Notes: generated by a model not told the origin, from the letters alone. A DNA stretch of 64,000 nucleotides from Klebsiella sp. WP3-W18-ESBL-02 (GCF_014168815.1 NZ_AP021972.1:2666001-2730000); one strand, 5' to 3'. Numbered from the stretch's first letter, positions 24,156 through 32,528 are shown. Numbers and translations are program-made.

Positions 24156-25850
24156 TCAGAACGTTTCCCAGTTATCGGCTCCGGCCGTCGCTACCGCTGG
24201 GCGCGTCGGCGTAAACGTTGCTTTTACACTCGCCTTCTCGTGCTCAACGCTTTCGCCGCGCCCAATGCGGAACGTGCCTACTGCCTGAGTTAAGCGCGCC
24301 GCCTGCTCTTCCAGCGAGGCCGCCGCCGCCGAGGCTTCTTCCACCAGCGAGGCGTTCTGCTGGGTGACGTTGTCCATTTCGGTCACCGCCTGGCTTACCT
24401 GCTGAATACCCCGGTTTTGCTCATCGGAGGCCGCCGCAATTTCCAGCATGATGTCCGTCACGCGTTTAACCGCATCCACAATATCAGTCATCGTCGACCC
24501 GGCGCGGACAACCTCATCCGAACCGCGTTCGATAAGCGTAACCGACTCGCTGATCAGCCCTTCTATCTCTTTTGCCGCCTGTGCGCTGCGGCTGGCCAGC
24601 GTCCGCACTTCGCTCGCAACCACCGCAAACCCGCGCCCCTGTTCGCCCGCTCGCGCCGCTTCGACCGCCGCGTTCAGCGCCAGAATGTTGGTCTGGAAGG
24701 CAATGCTGTTAATTACCGAGGTGATTTCGGAGATTTTCTTCGAACTGGTGGAGATGCTGCCCATGGTGGACACCACGCCGGACACCAGTTGCCCGCCGCG
24801 CGTCGCTTTGCCGGAGGCATCCTCTGCCAGCTTGCTGGCATGGTGCGCGTTGTCGGCGTTCTGTTTCACCGTTGCCGTCAGCTGTTCCATGCTGGCGGCG
24901 GTCTGTTCAATTGCCGCCGCCTGCTGCTCGGTACGCGAGGAAAGATCGGTGTTGCCCATAGAGATTTCACTGGTGCCGCGATAGATCTCTTCCGCCCCCT
25001 GGCGCACCGTACCCACGGTCTTCACCAGCGAGTGCTGCATTTTTTGCAGGTTGGCGTTAAGTTGGCCTATCTCACTACGCCCCGCGGGCTCATCAGCCAT
25101 GGTCAGGTCGCCGCTGGCGATCTGCGCGATACGCGCTCCGGCACGCTGCAGCGGCAGAATGACCACCCGGCGCAGAGTCGTAAAGGTCAGCAGCGTCATC
25201 GCCACCGCCATGACAAAAGCGCCAATCATAAACATCACGCCCAATCGGGTGCGGTCGTGCGCCAGATCGGCCAGCTGGTTCGCGCGTGCGGTACGAATAT
25301 CAATCACTTTCAAACGAACATCGTTGTAGGCATCATCCAACGCACGGGCCTGCTCGCTCTCATAGTTGATGATGGCCTCAAACATACCGTTCTGGGCATA
25401 TTTCAGCATTGGCTTCATCCCCTCAAGATAGGCGGTATAACGCTGATTCATCTCGTTATCCAACGCCCGATCGGCCGGGGTTTTGACGCTGCGATCGGTA
25501 TAAACCTTGAAACCGTCCTGTGAACGTTCAATCCAGTGGCTGGCCGCCGCGAGGTTCTTCTTCATGCTGTCCATTTCGGCGATACGGCTATCGGCACCGG
25601 CGTGGATCATCATTAAACGCGCTTCGCGCAGGTAGTTGGCGCTGTCTGACAGCCCCACACGAACCTGCAGTTCTCGGGTCACATCACGCTGATCGTTATC
25701 GGCTTTCCACATAAAGTAGCCCGCCAGTCCAGAGCTCAGGGCAAACAGCAGCAGAATACCGCCCAGAACGGAACTAAAAAACGGCACCAGCCGGATATGG
25801 TGTAAGAAACCGATCTTTTGCGCACGGCTCGGCGCAGCCTTGTTATCCAT
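24156..25850 (-). CDS. trg: Methyl-accepting chemotaxis protein Trg
   Basis: 564 residues. It matches E. coli Trg (ribose/galactose receptor) from the N-terminus: GFLHHIRLVPFFSSVLGGILLLFALSS is the first membrane helix (about 14-42). A periplasmic four-helix sensor follows (about 45-200), then a second helix (about 205-228), HAMP (about 230-280) and the signalling hairpin tip QTNILALNAAVEAARAGEQGRGFAVVA. Unlike E. coli Trg as I recall it, the C-terminus ends in NWETF, the pentapeptide that tethers CheR/CheB in Tsr and Tar. Presence implies a motile host. Confidence 0.93.
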   Translation of the reverse strand: MDNKAAPSRAQKIGFLHHIRLVPFFSSVLGGILLLFALSSGLAGYFMWKADNDQRDVTRELQVRVGLSDSANYLREARLMMIHAGADSRIAEMDSMKKNLAAASHWIERSQDGFKVYTDRSVKTPADRALDNEMNQRYTAYLEGMKPMLKYAQNGMFEAIINYESEQARALDDAYNDVRLKVIDIRTARANQLADLAHDRTRLGVMFMIGAFVMAVAMTLLTFTTLRRVVILPLQRAGARIAQIASGDLTMADEPAGRSEIGQLNANLQKMQHSLVKTVGTVRQGAEEIYRGTSEISMGNTDLSSRTEQQAAAIEQTAASMEQLTATVKQNADNAHHASKLAEDASGKATRGGQLVSGVVSTMGSISTSSKKISEITSVINSIAFQTNILALNAAVEAARAGEQGRGFAVVASEVRTLASRSAQAAKEIEGLISESVTLIERGSDEVVRAGSTMTDIVDAVKRVTDIMLEIAAASDEQNRGIQQVSQAVTEMDNVTQQNASLVEEASAAAASLEEQAARLTQAVGTFRIGRGESVEHEKASVKATFTPTRPAVATAGADNWETF

Positions 25851-25954
25851 GAGTAAGCTCTCTTGTACTTGAGGTAAGTACTAGAGTCATCGGCCATAGC
25901 CGCTAATTTCTTATCAGCAAAGGCGTAAAACGTAAGGCGGGTCACACTTCAGAA

Positions 25955-25980
25955 AACCAGCGGGAAAACACCCGCTGGTT
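25955..25980 (-). terminator. Terminator of frmRA
   Basis: Perfect 10-bp stem AACCAGCGGG/CCCGCTGGTT (25955-25964, 25971-25980), followed on the minus strand by TTTTC, directly after the frmA stop. Confidence 0.85.
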
Positions 25981-25987
25981 GATGGCG

Positions 25988-27106
25988 TTATTTATCGCCG
26001 AAATGAATAACGGTACGAATAGATTTACCTTCATGCATCAAGTCAAACGCTTCGTTGATGTGATCCAGCGGCAGGCGGTGTGTGATGAACGGATCGAGCT
26101 GAATCTTGCCCGCCATCGCCTCTTCAACCATGCCCGGCAGTTGGGTACGGCCCTTCACGCCGCCGAAGGCAGAACCGCGCCACACGCGGCCGGTAACCAG
26201 CTGGAACGGGCGGGTTTTAATTTCCTGCCCGGCACCGGCTACCCCGATGATAATGCTTTCACCCCAGCCTTTATGGCAGCACTCAAGCGCGGAGCGCATA
26301 ACGTTCACGTTGCCGATACACTCAAAGCTGAAGTCCACGCCGCCGTCGGTCAGTTCCACAATCACGTCCTGAACCGGCTTGTCGTAGTCTTTCGGGTTGA
26401 TAAAGTCGGTGGCCCCCATTTCCCCGGCCAGCTTGAACTTCTCCGGGTTGGTGTCAACGGCCAGGATGCGCCCGGCTTTCGCCTGCACCGCGCCTTGGAT
26501 CACCGCCAGGCCAATACCGCCAAGGCCAAAGACCGCTACGGTGTCGCCCTCTTTGACCTTCGCCGTGTTGTGCACCGCACCGATACCGGTGGTCACGCCG
26601 CAGCCCAACAGGCACACTTTGTCCAGCGGAGCCTGTGGGTTCACCTTCGCCAGCGAAATTTCCGCTACCACGGTGTATTCGCTGAAGGTGCTGGTACCCA
26701 TATAGTGGTAAATAGTTTCGCCGTTGTAAGAAAATCGTGTCGTGCCGTCCGGCATCAGCCCTTTCCCCTGCGTCGCACGTACGGCCTGGCACAGGTTGGT
26801 TTTACCGGATTTACAGAATTTGCACTCGCCGCATTCGGCGGTATACAGCGGAATAACGTGGTCGCCCGGCTTCAGGCTCGTCACGCCTTCACCCACTTCC
26901 ACCACCACGCCGCCGCCTTCATGGCCCAGCACCGCCGGGAAGACGCCTTCCGGATCGTCCCCGGAGAGCGTAAATGCATCGGTATGGCAAACGCCGGTAT
27001 GGGTGATTTTGACCAGCACTTCCCCTTTTTTCGGCGGTGCGACGTCAATTTCAACAATTTTCAGCGGCTGACCGGGGCCAAACGCAACTGCAGCACGTGA
27101 TTTCAT
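25988..27106 (-). CDS. frmA: S-(hydroxymethyl)glutathione dehydrogenase / class III alcohol dehydrogenase
   Basis: 372 residues, zinc-dependent MDR family. The catalytic zinc site starts with Cys in THTGVCHTDAFTLSG (about 37-51) and GHEGGGVV (His near 68). The structural zinc has four Cys in ECGECKFCKSGKTNLC (about 94-109). The NAD site is GLGGIGLAVIQGA. It oxidises the formaldehyde-glutathione adduct. Lies 23 bp after frmR. No frmB (S-formylglutathione hydrolase) follows; trg is next. Confidence 0.94.
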   Translation of the reverse strand: MKSRAAVAFGPGQPLKIVEIDVAPPKKGEVLVKITHTGVCHTDAFTLSGDDPEGVFPAVLGHEGGGVVVEVGEGVTSLKPGDHVIPLYTAECGECKFCKSGKTNLCQAVRATQGKGLMPDGTTRFSYNGETIYHYMGTSTFSEYTVVAEISLAKVNPQAPLDKVCLLGCGVTTGIGAVHNTAKVKEGDTVAVFGLGGIGLAVIQGAVQAKAGRILAVDTNPEKFKLAGEMGATDFINPKDYDKPVQDVIVELTDGGVDFSFECIGNVNVMRSALECCHKGWGESIIIGVAGAGQEIKTRPFQLVTGRVWRGSAFGGVKGRTQLPGMVEEAMAGKIQLDPFITHRLPLDHINEAFDLMHEGKSIRTVIHFGDK

Positions 27107-27129
27107 AGCTGTCCCTTCCGTTGTGATGA

Positions 27130-27405
27130 TTATTTTAAATAGGATCGTAGCAGATGACCGACCTCAGCCATGCGCACCGCACGCTGATCCGGGGTGGTTT
27201 CTCCGCTGACCAGTTCGTCTTTGAGATGCATCTCAACCATTTCGCCCATCAGGCCGTTGGCGGCCCCGCGAATAGAGGCGATCTGTTGCAGTATGGTCAG
27301 GCAGGAATCGCCGGACTCCAGCGCGCGCTCCAGCGCTTCAACCTGCCCTTTAATACGGCGAACCCGGGTAAGCGCGCGTTTTTTATCTTCGGGTGAATGT
27401 GGCAT
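27130..27405 (-). CDS. frmR: Formaldehyde-responsive repressor FrmR
   Basis: 91 residues of the CsoR/RcnR (DUF156) all-helical family. It begins MPHSPEDKKRALTRVRRIKGQVEALERALE; the conserved formaldehyde-sensing Cys is in SGDSCLTILQQIA (Cys36) next to the N-terminal Pro2. The frame is open upstream to 27567, but the start at 27405 has GGAGG and matches known FrmR proteins. A G6-tract site upstream is the probable operator. Confidence 0.93.
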   Translation of the reverse strand: MPHSPEDKKRALTRVRRIKGQVEALERALESGDSCLTILQQIASIRGAANGLMGEMVEMHLKDELVSGETTPDQRAVRMAEVGHLLRSYLK

Positions 27406-27418
27406 AGCCCCTCCGGTG

Positions 27419-27438
27419 ATATAGGGGGGTATACTATC
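27419..27438. promoter_or_regulatory. Probable FrmR operator
   Basis: ATATAGGGGGGTATACTATC lies 14-33 bp upstream of frmR: a run of six G flanked by AT-rich inverted sequence, the arrangement used by CsoR/RcnR/FrmR repressors. Confidence 0.65.
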
Positions 27439-27577
27439 ATTTTCTATGTGATTGTAAAAAAATGATTTCATTAACGTCAAAAAGATCGGGTTGAGGCGGT
27501 AAAACAGGCCCGAGGACAACGAATCTAACGCGGGATAAAGATCGGGTGCGTTGAGGATACCGGACAACAGGAAGAAT

Positions 27578-27597
27578 GGCGGGGATTTCTCCCCGCC
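27578..27597 (-). terminator. Hairpin at the 3' end of the hok mRNA
   Basis: Perfect 8-bp stem GGCGGGGA/TCCCCGCC with a TTTC loop, 7 bp past the hok stop on the minus strand. It could close the stable hok mRNA, which needs a structured 3' end; the T-tract is weak. Confidence 0.55.
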
Positions 27598-27603
27598 TGG
27601 CTC

Positions 27604-27756
27604 TTACCTGGTTTCGTAAGCCATGTGAACCACTATCTCCGTTTCGCCGCTTCGGAAGCGAACATCACAGAGGTTTTTATTGTTAAACAGCAAAGCGCAC
27701 AAAAGCGTTATACCGATAACGATTAGCGCCAGAAGCGCTGATTTTCGTGGTTCCAT
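27604..27756 (-). CDS. hokB: Hok/Gef-family type I toxin (HokB-like)
   Basis: 50 residues, a single membrane-spanning toxin. The helix (about 6-24) is followed by LCDVRF.SGETEIVVHMAYE, the Hok signature with a conserved Cys and a C-terminal AYE. Its start codon overlaps the mok frame and is preceded by AAGGAG. It lies between frmR and leuE, close to trg and cybB, as hokB does in E. coli. When made, Hok proteins depolarise the inner membrane; the linked antisense RNA normally prevents translation. Confidence 0.9.
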   Translation of the reverse strand: MEPRKSALLALIVIGITLLCALLFNNKNLCDVRFRSGETEIVVHMAYETR

Positions 27757-27815
27757 AGCCCACTACTCCTTGACCCGAAGGTCTGTAAGAGGCTAGTCTC
27801 TATGTTGTAGGGCAT
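27723..27815 (-). CDS. mokB: Mok leader peptide overlapping hok
   Basis: A 30-codon frame starting ATG 27815 and ending TAA 27723, 33 bases inside hok in another frame. Its leader and start context parallel the classical R1 hok/sok leader (CGAGGC..C..C.ATG, later AGCCTCTTAC). Mok translation is coupled to hok and is the step blocked by Sok RNA. The frame is open further upstream to 27908, but that part corresponds to untranslated leader in known loci. It is shorter than the R1 Mok frame. Confidence 0.7.
   Translation of the reverse strand: MPYNIETSLLQTFGSRSSGLWNHENQRFWR
27770..27799 (+). promoter_or_regulatory. Sok antisense RNA promoter
   Basis: TTGACC (27770-27775) and TAGTCT (27794-27799) with 18-bp spacing. 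They align with the known sok promoter position, including the AAGAGGCTA block before the -10. Confidence 0.6.
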
Positions 27816-27873
27816 AGATGTGGCCTCGGTAAATGTTAAGCGTCCTGCAAGACGCATAATGTTTCCGGGGCTT
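27806..27873 (+). ncRNA. sokB: Sok-type antisense RNA (approximate ends)
   Basis: By alignment with the R1 hok/sok locus, an antisense RNA should begin just after the promoter at 27770-27799 and cover the mok ribosome-binding region. It includes a GCGTC/GACGC hairpin at 27840-27855 and runs towards CCGGGGCTTTCTT. The ends are estimates. Confidence 0.55.
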
Positions 27874-27935
27874 TCTTCTATCTGCCTTTCGGTCAATGCC
27901 TGAGACAAATAGCCTCAAGCACCCGCCAACATTCT
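27816..27935 (-). other. Structured 5' leader of the hok mRNA
   Basis: Read on the minus strand, GCTTGAGGCTATTTGTCTCAGGC (27898-27920), followed by GGCAGATAGAAGAAAGCCCCGG, closely parallels the leader of classical hok mRNA. The first part is the 5' stem-loop and the later part the Sok target. Beyond this, up to leuE at 28099, I see no gene. Confidence 0.65.
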
Positions 27936-28098
27936 ACACCCGCCAATGACGTTCCCTACCGCGATTCAACCAGACGTACTTTTTTCGGAAAATGCCAGGG
28001 CTGCGGGCGTAGCAGGTCACGCGGGTGATTTTACGCGCGGCGAGAGTAATATCAGGAAGGCCGGCCGGGTGAGCATCGCGCAACCCGGCACAAGGGAA

Positions 28099-28737
28099 TC
28101 AGGACTGGAGCGTAGCCAGGCGTGCGGCAAAACCAACAAACACCAGGCCAATCAGGCTGTTGCCAATTTTTGCCAGCTTTTTACGGGTTTTCACGTAGCG
28201 CGTCACCAGCGAGCCAGAAACAATCAGGAAGCTCAGGTAGGTAAAGCTGACCAGCTCAAGCGTCAGCGCCAGAATAAAGAACGCCAGCCCCGGAGTTGCC
28301 GCGTGCACATCAATAAACTGCACGAAAAACGAGACATAGAACAGGATAGCCTTTGGATTCGTCAGGCTCAGGGTCAGCGCGCGTTTAAAGATAGCGTGCC
28401 CCGGTTCCGCATGCGCGTCCTGCCCCGCCGCCTTTCGCTTCAGCGTGCTGTAAAGCATCTTGCCGCCAAGATACAGCAGATAAAATGCGCCAAGGTAGCG
28501 GACGATGTTAAACAGCAGCGGCGTGGTTTTGATCAGCGTCGCCACGCCAGCAAAGGAGAGGAACATCAGCACGGCATCGCCAATAAAGACCGCCAGCGCC
28601 GCCATGTAACCTTTGCGAATACCGTGCGCGACGCCGGTTTTCAACACAAAGAGGGTATTTGGCCCCGGCACCAGAATAATAAAAATGGCCCCGAGCAAAT
28701 ACGTCCAGTAATTCAGCACGCCAAAATCTGCGAACAC
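28099..28737 (-). CDS. leuE: Leucine exporter LeuE
   Basis: 212 residues, same length as E. coli LeuE, LysE/RhtB family. It has about six membrane helices, with GAIFIILVPGPNTLFVLKTGVAHGI (about 16-40) as family signature and an almost unchanged C-terminus (GNSLIGLVFVGFAARLATLQS). It exports leucine and some other hydrophobic amino acids. The start is GTG 28737, preceded by GGGAG; no ATG fits. Confidence 0.93.
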   Translation of the reverse strand: MFADFGVLNYWTYLLGAIFIILVPGPNTLFVLKTGVAHGIRKGYMAALAVFIGDAVLMFLSFAGVATLIKTTPLLFNIVRYLGAFYLLYLGGKMLYSTLKRKAAGQDAHAEPGHAIFKRALTLSLTNPKAILFYVSFFVQFIDVHAATPGLAFFILALTLELVSFTYLSFLIVSGSLVTRYVKTRKKLAKIGNSLIGLVFVGFAARLATLQS

Positions 28738-28809
28738 CCTGTTCTCCCTGACTCATACGTTTAAAAGATGACGTATGGTAACGCGAAGCCCAGAGAGTTT
28801 AAAGCCTTG

Positions 28810-29337
28810 TTAACGCTTGCGCGGCATCATGCGCAGCAGCGTATTGTCCTTCCAGAAATAGTGATGCGCCAGCGCAGCCAGAGCGTGCAGCCCTATCAGC
28901 CAGTAGCCGAGATTAGCAAGCAGAACGTGATATTGCTTAAGCGTATCGGCCAGATCGAAATTCGCCTCAGCGGCATGCGGCATCACCATGCCAAACGCCA
29001 GCCACGGGTTCCCACGATTGTACATCATGACTAATCCGATAAGCGGCAAGGCAATAAACAGCAGATAGATAGCCAGATGCCCCAGGTGCGACAAACCGGT
29101 GATCATCGGCTTTGGTTTCGGCACAATCGGCGGCGCCGGTCGCTTGAGACGAATCAACAGGCGCGCCACCATCAGCAGCAGAATGCTGATGCCACAGGAA
29201 ACATGAATCATATTGATGATTGGGCGATCGCTACGCGGGAAAAAACCGCGCAACTCCATGGCGGCGTAGGCCACAACCACCAGCAGGAACACCAACCAGT
29301 GGATCGTAATTTGCGAGCGGGAGTATTTGTCGTTCAT
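28810..29337 (-). CDS. cybB: Cytochrome b561 CybB
   Basis: 175 residues, four membrane helices, matching E. coli CybB. Haem-ligand His residues are in the helices around HWLVFLLV (about 14), MIHVSCGISILLLM (about 45), and the C-terminal YHVLLANLGYWLIGLHALAALAHHYFW. It transfers electrons from ubiquinol to superoxide in studied E. coli protein. ATG 29337 gives the E. coli start; 4 further codons upstream are open. Divergent from gapC. Confidence 0.94.
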   Translation of the reverse strand: MNDKYSRSQITIHWLVFLLVVVAYAAMELRGFFPRSDRPIINMIHVSCGISILLLMVARLLIRLKRPAPPIVPKPKPMITGLSHLGHLAIYLLFIALPLIGLVMMYNRGNPWLAFGMVMPHAAEANFDLADTLKQYHVLLANLGYWLIGLHALAALAHHYFWKDNTLLRMMPRKR

Positions 29338-29562
29338 TGTTGATGACACGCTAAAAATTCACATAAAGACAAAAATAGCCGCCATTCGTTAAAAATTCAT
29401 TAACTTTTTCATATCACTACAAATTATTTTATCACGCTTACATTGCCCTTCAGCCCTGGCTGAACTAAGCCTGGACAGGTGAAACATATCATCCACACTT
29501 ATTTATCAGCGATTGTTAAGTACCGATATTGGGTAAAGGCCCATCACTGACAGGAGAGTAAC

Positions 29563-30564
29563 ATGAGTAAAATTGGCATTAACGGGTTTGGGCGCATCGG
29601 CCGTCTGGTGCTGCGCCGGTTACTGGAAGTATCCAGCAGTCATGAAGTGGTGGCGATTAACGACCTGACGTCGCCAAAAGTACTGGCTTATCTTTTAAAG
29701 CATGATTCGAACTACGGCCCCTTCCCATGGAGCGTCGATTTCACCGACAACGCGCTGATCGTCAACGGCAAAACCATCACCGTTTATGCCGAAAAAGAGG
29801 CCAAAAATATCCCGTGGACGGCCCAGGGCGCCGAGCTTATCGTAGAGTGCACCGGCTTCTACACCTCAACCGAAAAATCACAGGCGCACCTTGATGCCGG
29901 GGCTAAAAAAGTGCTGGTCTCCGCGCCAGCCGGAGAGATGAAAACCCTGGTCTTTAACGTCAACGACGACACGCTGAACGCCAGTGATAAGATTATTTCC
30001 GTCGCCTCGTGCACCACCAACTGCCTGGCGCCGATGGCTAAAGCGCTCAACGATGCATTCGGCATTGAAGTGGGTACCATGACGACCATTCACGCCTACA
30101 CCGGCACCCAGTCGCTGGTCGACGGGCCGCGCGGCAAAGACCTGCGCGCGTCGCGCGCGGCGGCGGAGAATATCATTCCGCATACCACCGGCGCGGCCAA
30201 AGCGATCGGTCTGGTTATCCCGGCGCTGAGCGGCAAGCTCAAAGGTCATGCTCAACGCGTGCCGACCAAAACCGGATCGGTAACGGAACTGGTGTCGATT
30301 CTCGGCAAAAAAGTGACCGCCGATGAAGTTAATCAGGTGATGAAAAAAGCGGCCGAAAACAATGAATCGTTCGGCTACACCGAAGAAGAAATTGTCTCTT
30401 CCGATATCATCGGCACCCATTTTGGTTCCGTGTTTGACGCCACGCAAACGGAGGTCACCGAAGCCGGCGGCCTGCAGCTGGTTAAAACCGTCTCCTGGTA
30501 CGATAACGAATACGGTTTTGTGACGCAGCTGATTCGCGTGCTGGAGAAATTCGCCAAAATGTAA
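29563..30564 (+). CDS. gapC: Glyceraldehyde-3-phosphate dehydrogenase GapC (intact)
   Basis: 333 residues. NAD-binding INGFGRIGRLVLRRL (about 4-18), catalytic Cys in SVASCTTNCLAP (about 149), and the typical C-terminal SWYDNEYGFVTQLIR. GGAGAG precedes the ATG. In E. coli K-12 gapC is interrupted by mutation, whereas this copy is full length. It is followed by a strong terminator. It may be the NAD-dependent GapC or have erythrose-4-phosphate activity; the position next to cybB and aldA fixes orthology. Confidence 0.94.
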   Translation: MSKIGINGFGRIGRLVLRRLLEVSSSHEVVAINDLTSPKVLAYLLKHDSNYGPFPWSVDFTDNALIVNGKTITVYAEKEAKNIPWTAQGAELIVECTGFYTSTEKSQAHLDAGAKKVLVSAPAGEMKTLVFNVNDDTLNASDKIISVASCTTNCLAPMAKALNDAFGIEVGTMTTIHAYTGTQSLVDGPRGKDLRASRAAAENIIPHTTGAAKAIGLVIPALSGKLKGHAQRVPTKTGSVTELVSILGKKVTADEVNQVMKKAAENNESFGYTEEEIVSSDIIGTHFGSVFDATQTEVTEAGGLQLVKTVSWYDNEYGFVTQLIRVLEKFAKM

Positions 30565-30571
30565 CCCCTCC

Positions 30572-30597
30572 GGCGGGTGCTTAGCGCCCGCCTTTTC
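30572..30597 (+). terminator. Terminator of gapC
   Basis: GC-rich 9-bp stem GGCGGGTGC/GCGCCCGCC (one G-T pair), 3-base loop, then TTTT, 8 bp after the stop. Confidence 0.85.
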
Positions 30598-30681
30598 TCA
30601 CAAAATGGTCGTCCAATTTTCGGTTGTGAGCAGGGTTGCCGTAGCGGCACACTCCGTCTGCACACACAACCGGAGACACTC

Positions 30682-31458
30682 ATGGATTTCACTGCCCAAC
30701 ATTATCAACAAAAACCCTTAGTTATCGCCAACGTCTGGGACGTGCCCAGCGCGCAGGCTGCGCAGCGAGCCGGTTATCAGGCGATAGGCACCTCGAGCGC
30801 TGCCGTTGCCGCCATGCTCGGGTATCCCGATGGCGAAGCCCTGCCATTTGACGCCCTGCTGTTGATCGTACGCCGCATCCGCGCCGTCTGTTCGCTGCCC
30901 CTCAGCGTAGACGTTGAAGCAGGCTACGCCACGACCGCCGAAGATATGACTCTCCATTTGCGCCAGCTGGCTGAGATGGGCGTTGTCGGCATCAATCTGG
31001 AGGACAGTCGGGTCATTGATGGCGTGCGTAAGCTTGAAGATCCTGACCTCTTCAGCCAGCGCCTGCAGGCGGTTCGTACGACGCTGGTCTTCCATCGCTG
31101 CTCGCTGTTTATCAATGTGCGCAGCGATGCTTTTTTACTCGGTCTTACCGACGCCCTTGATGTGACACTGTCACGAATAACGCGTTATGCTGCCTGCGGC
31201 GCGGACGGTCTCTTCATTCCCTGCGTCATCGAAGCACAGGATATTGCGGCGCTGGTTCAGCACACCCGGCTGCCGTTGAACGTCATGGCCATTCCCGGGC
31301 TCAGCGACTTTACCACGCTGGCAAAACTTGGCGTACGCCGCATTTCGATGGGGAATGCGCTACATAGTGCAATACAACATCGGCTAAACGATCTACTGTT
31401 AACCGTTCAGCAGCAGCAGTCATTCGCAGGAGTCTTTAACGATGAAAATTACCGATAG
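30682..31458 (+). CDS. Isocitrate lyase/PEP mutase family protein
   Basis: 258 residues, TIM barrel of the isocitrate lyase/phosphoenolpyruvate phosphonomutase superfamily. Visible are VANVWDVPSAQAAQRAGYQAIGTSSAAVA (about 14-42), SVDVEAGYATTAEDM (metal-binding Asp/Glu) and GINLEDSRV. Members act as PEP mutase, oxaloacetate decarboxylase or 2-methylisocitrate lyase; this subtype is undefined. GGAG precedes ATG 30682. Its 3' end overlaps the Ada-like gene by 17 bp, so the two are probably one transcript. Confidence 0.83.
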   Translation: MDFTAQHYQQKPLVIANVWDVPSAQAAQRAGYQAIGTSSAAVAAMLGYPDGEALPFDALLLIVRRIRAVCSLPLSVDVEAGYATTAEDMTLHLRQLAEMGVVGINLEDSRVIDGVRKLEDPDLFSQRLQAVRTTLVFHRCSLFINVRSDAFLLGLTDALDVTLSRITRYAACGADGLFIPCVIEAQDIAALVQHTRLPLNVMAIPGLSDFTTLAKLGVRRISMGNALHSAIQHRLNDLLLTVQQQQSFAGVFNDENYR

Positions 31459-32488
31459 CGCGCAGTGTGATCGCTGGTACCAGGCGCTGCTGGCGCGTGC
31501 GTCAGAATATACCGGGGTATTTTTCGTCGGCGTAAAAACGACCGGGGTGTTTTGCATTGCCGTGTGCCGGGCGCGGAAGCCCAAACGAGAAAACGTTGAA
31601 TTTTACAGTGACTTCAAATCGGCGCTCGATGCCGGTTTTCGTCCCTGCAAAGTGTGCCGCCCCACGGAAAATGCCTGTACCGCACCGCCTTATATTGAGC
31701 AGGCGCTGGCGCTGGTGCGTCTGACGCCCAAAGCGCGGATTAGCGATAGTCAACTGCGCGAGCATCGCATCAGCCCCGAGCGCGTTCGCCGCTGGTTTTT
31801 GCAGCATCATGGCATCACCTTTCAGGCGTTCCAGCGGATGCAGCGAGTGAATGTCGCGCTGCAAGAGTTGAGAGGCGGCCGCAGTGCCACTGATGTCGCC
31901 TTCGACAATGGCTACGACTCGCTGAGCGGTTTTGGTTATACCTGTAAAAAACTCACCGGCCACTCACCGGCCGCTCGGCAGCAAACGATCGTTATCCACC
32001 GCTTTACCACCCCGCTCGGGCCAATGTTCGTTTGCGCTACCGAGCGCGGCGTCTGTCTGCTGGAGTTTGTCGACCGTCGTATGCTGGAAACCGAATTCAG
32101 CGATCTTCAGCGTCTGCTGCGCGCGCAGATTATCGCCGGTCAGAACGCGCATACCCGCCTGGCAGAGCGAGAAATCGGTGAATATTTTGCCGGCACGCGC
32201 CGCGCTTTCACTCTGGCACTCGATACGCCCGGTAGCGATTTTCAGCGCCGCGTGTGGGCCGCGCTGCGCCAGTTGCCCAGCGGTGAAACCACCCATTACC
32301 AGGCGCTGGCGGAGAGTCTGAATCACCCCACCGCCGCACGCGCGGTCGCAGCCGCCAACGGCGCGAACCGTATTGCTATCGTTATTCCCTGCCACCGGGT
32401 TATCGGCAAAGACGGCAGTATGACCGGCTATGGCGGCGGCGTTGCGCGTAAAGCCTGGCTGCTGGCGCACGAAAAAACCTGCCGCTGA
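31442..32488 (+). CDS. Ada-like DNA methyl-repair protein and AraC-type regulator
   Basis: 348 residues with the Ada layout. The zinc-binding N-domain has Cys38, 42, 69 and 72 (FCIAVC, CKVC); Cys38 is the phosphotriester acceptor in E. coli Ada. An AraC HTH region follows (about 95-180). The O6-methylguanine methyltransferase domain has PCHRV (Cys about 317). The usual RPSC after the first Cys is IAVC here. It removes methyl groups from DNA and, when methylated, should activate repair genes. Cotranscribed with the PEP-mutase-like gene (17-bp overlap). It may be a second Ada paralogue. Confidence 0.9.
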   Translation: MKITDSAQCDRWYQALLARASEYTGVFFVGVKTTGVFCIAVCRARKPKRENVEFYSDFKSALDAGFRPCKVCRPTENACTAPPYIEQALALVRLTPKARISDSQLREHRISPERVRRWFLQHHGITFQAFQRMQRVNVALQELRGGRSATDVAFDNGYDSLSGFGYTCKKLTGHSPAARQQTIVIHRFTTPLGPMFVCATERGVCLLEFVDRRMLETEFSDLQRLLRAQIIAGQNAHTRLAEREIGEYFAGTRRAFTLALDTPGSDFQRRVWAALRQLPSGETTHYQALAESLNHPTAARAVAAANGANRIAIVIPCHRVIGKDGSMTGYGGGVARKAWLLAHEKTCR

Positions 32489-32528
32489 GGACGGTAACCG
32501 CCATAAACACCACACCAAGGAGGAGAAA

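Noticed and set aside
25979..27100. 373-codon ORF antisense to frmA
   Set aside because: Mirror frame of a conserved gene, with typical His/Arg/Gln bias of antisense ORFs in GC-rich coding DNA.
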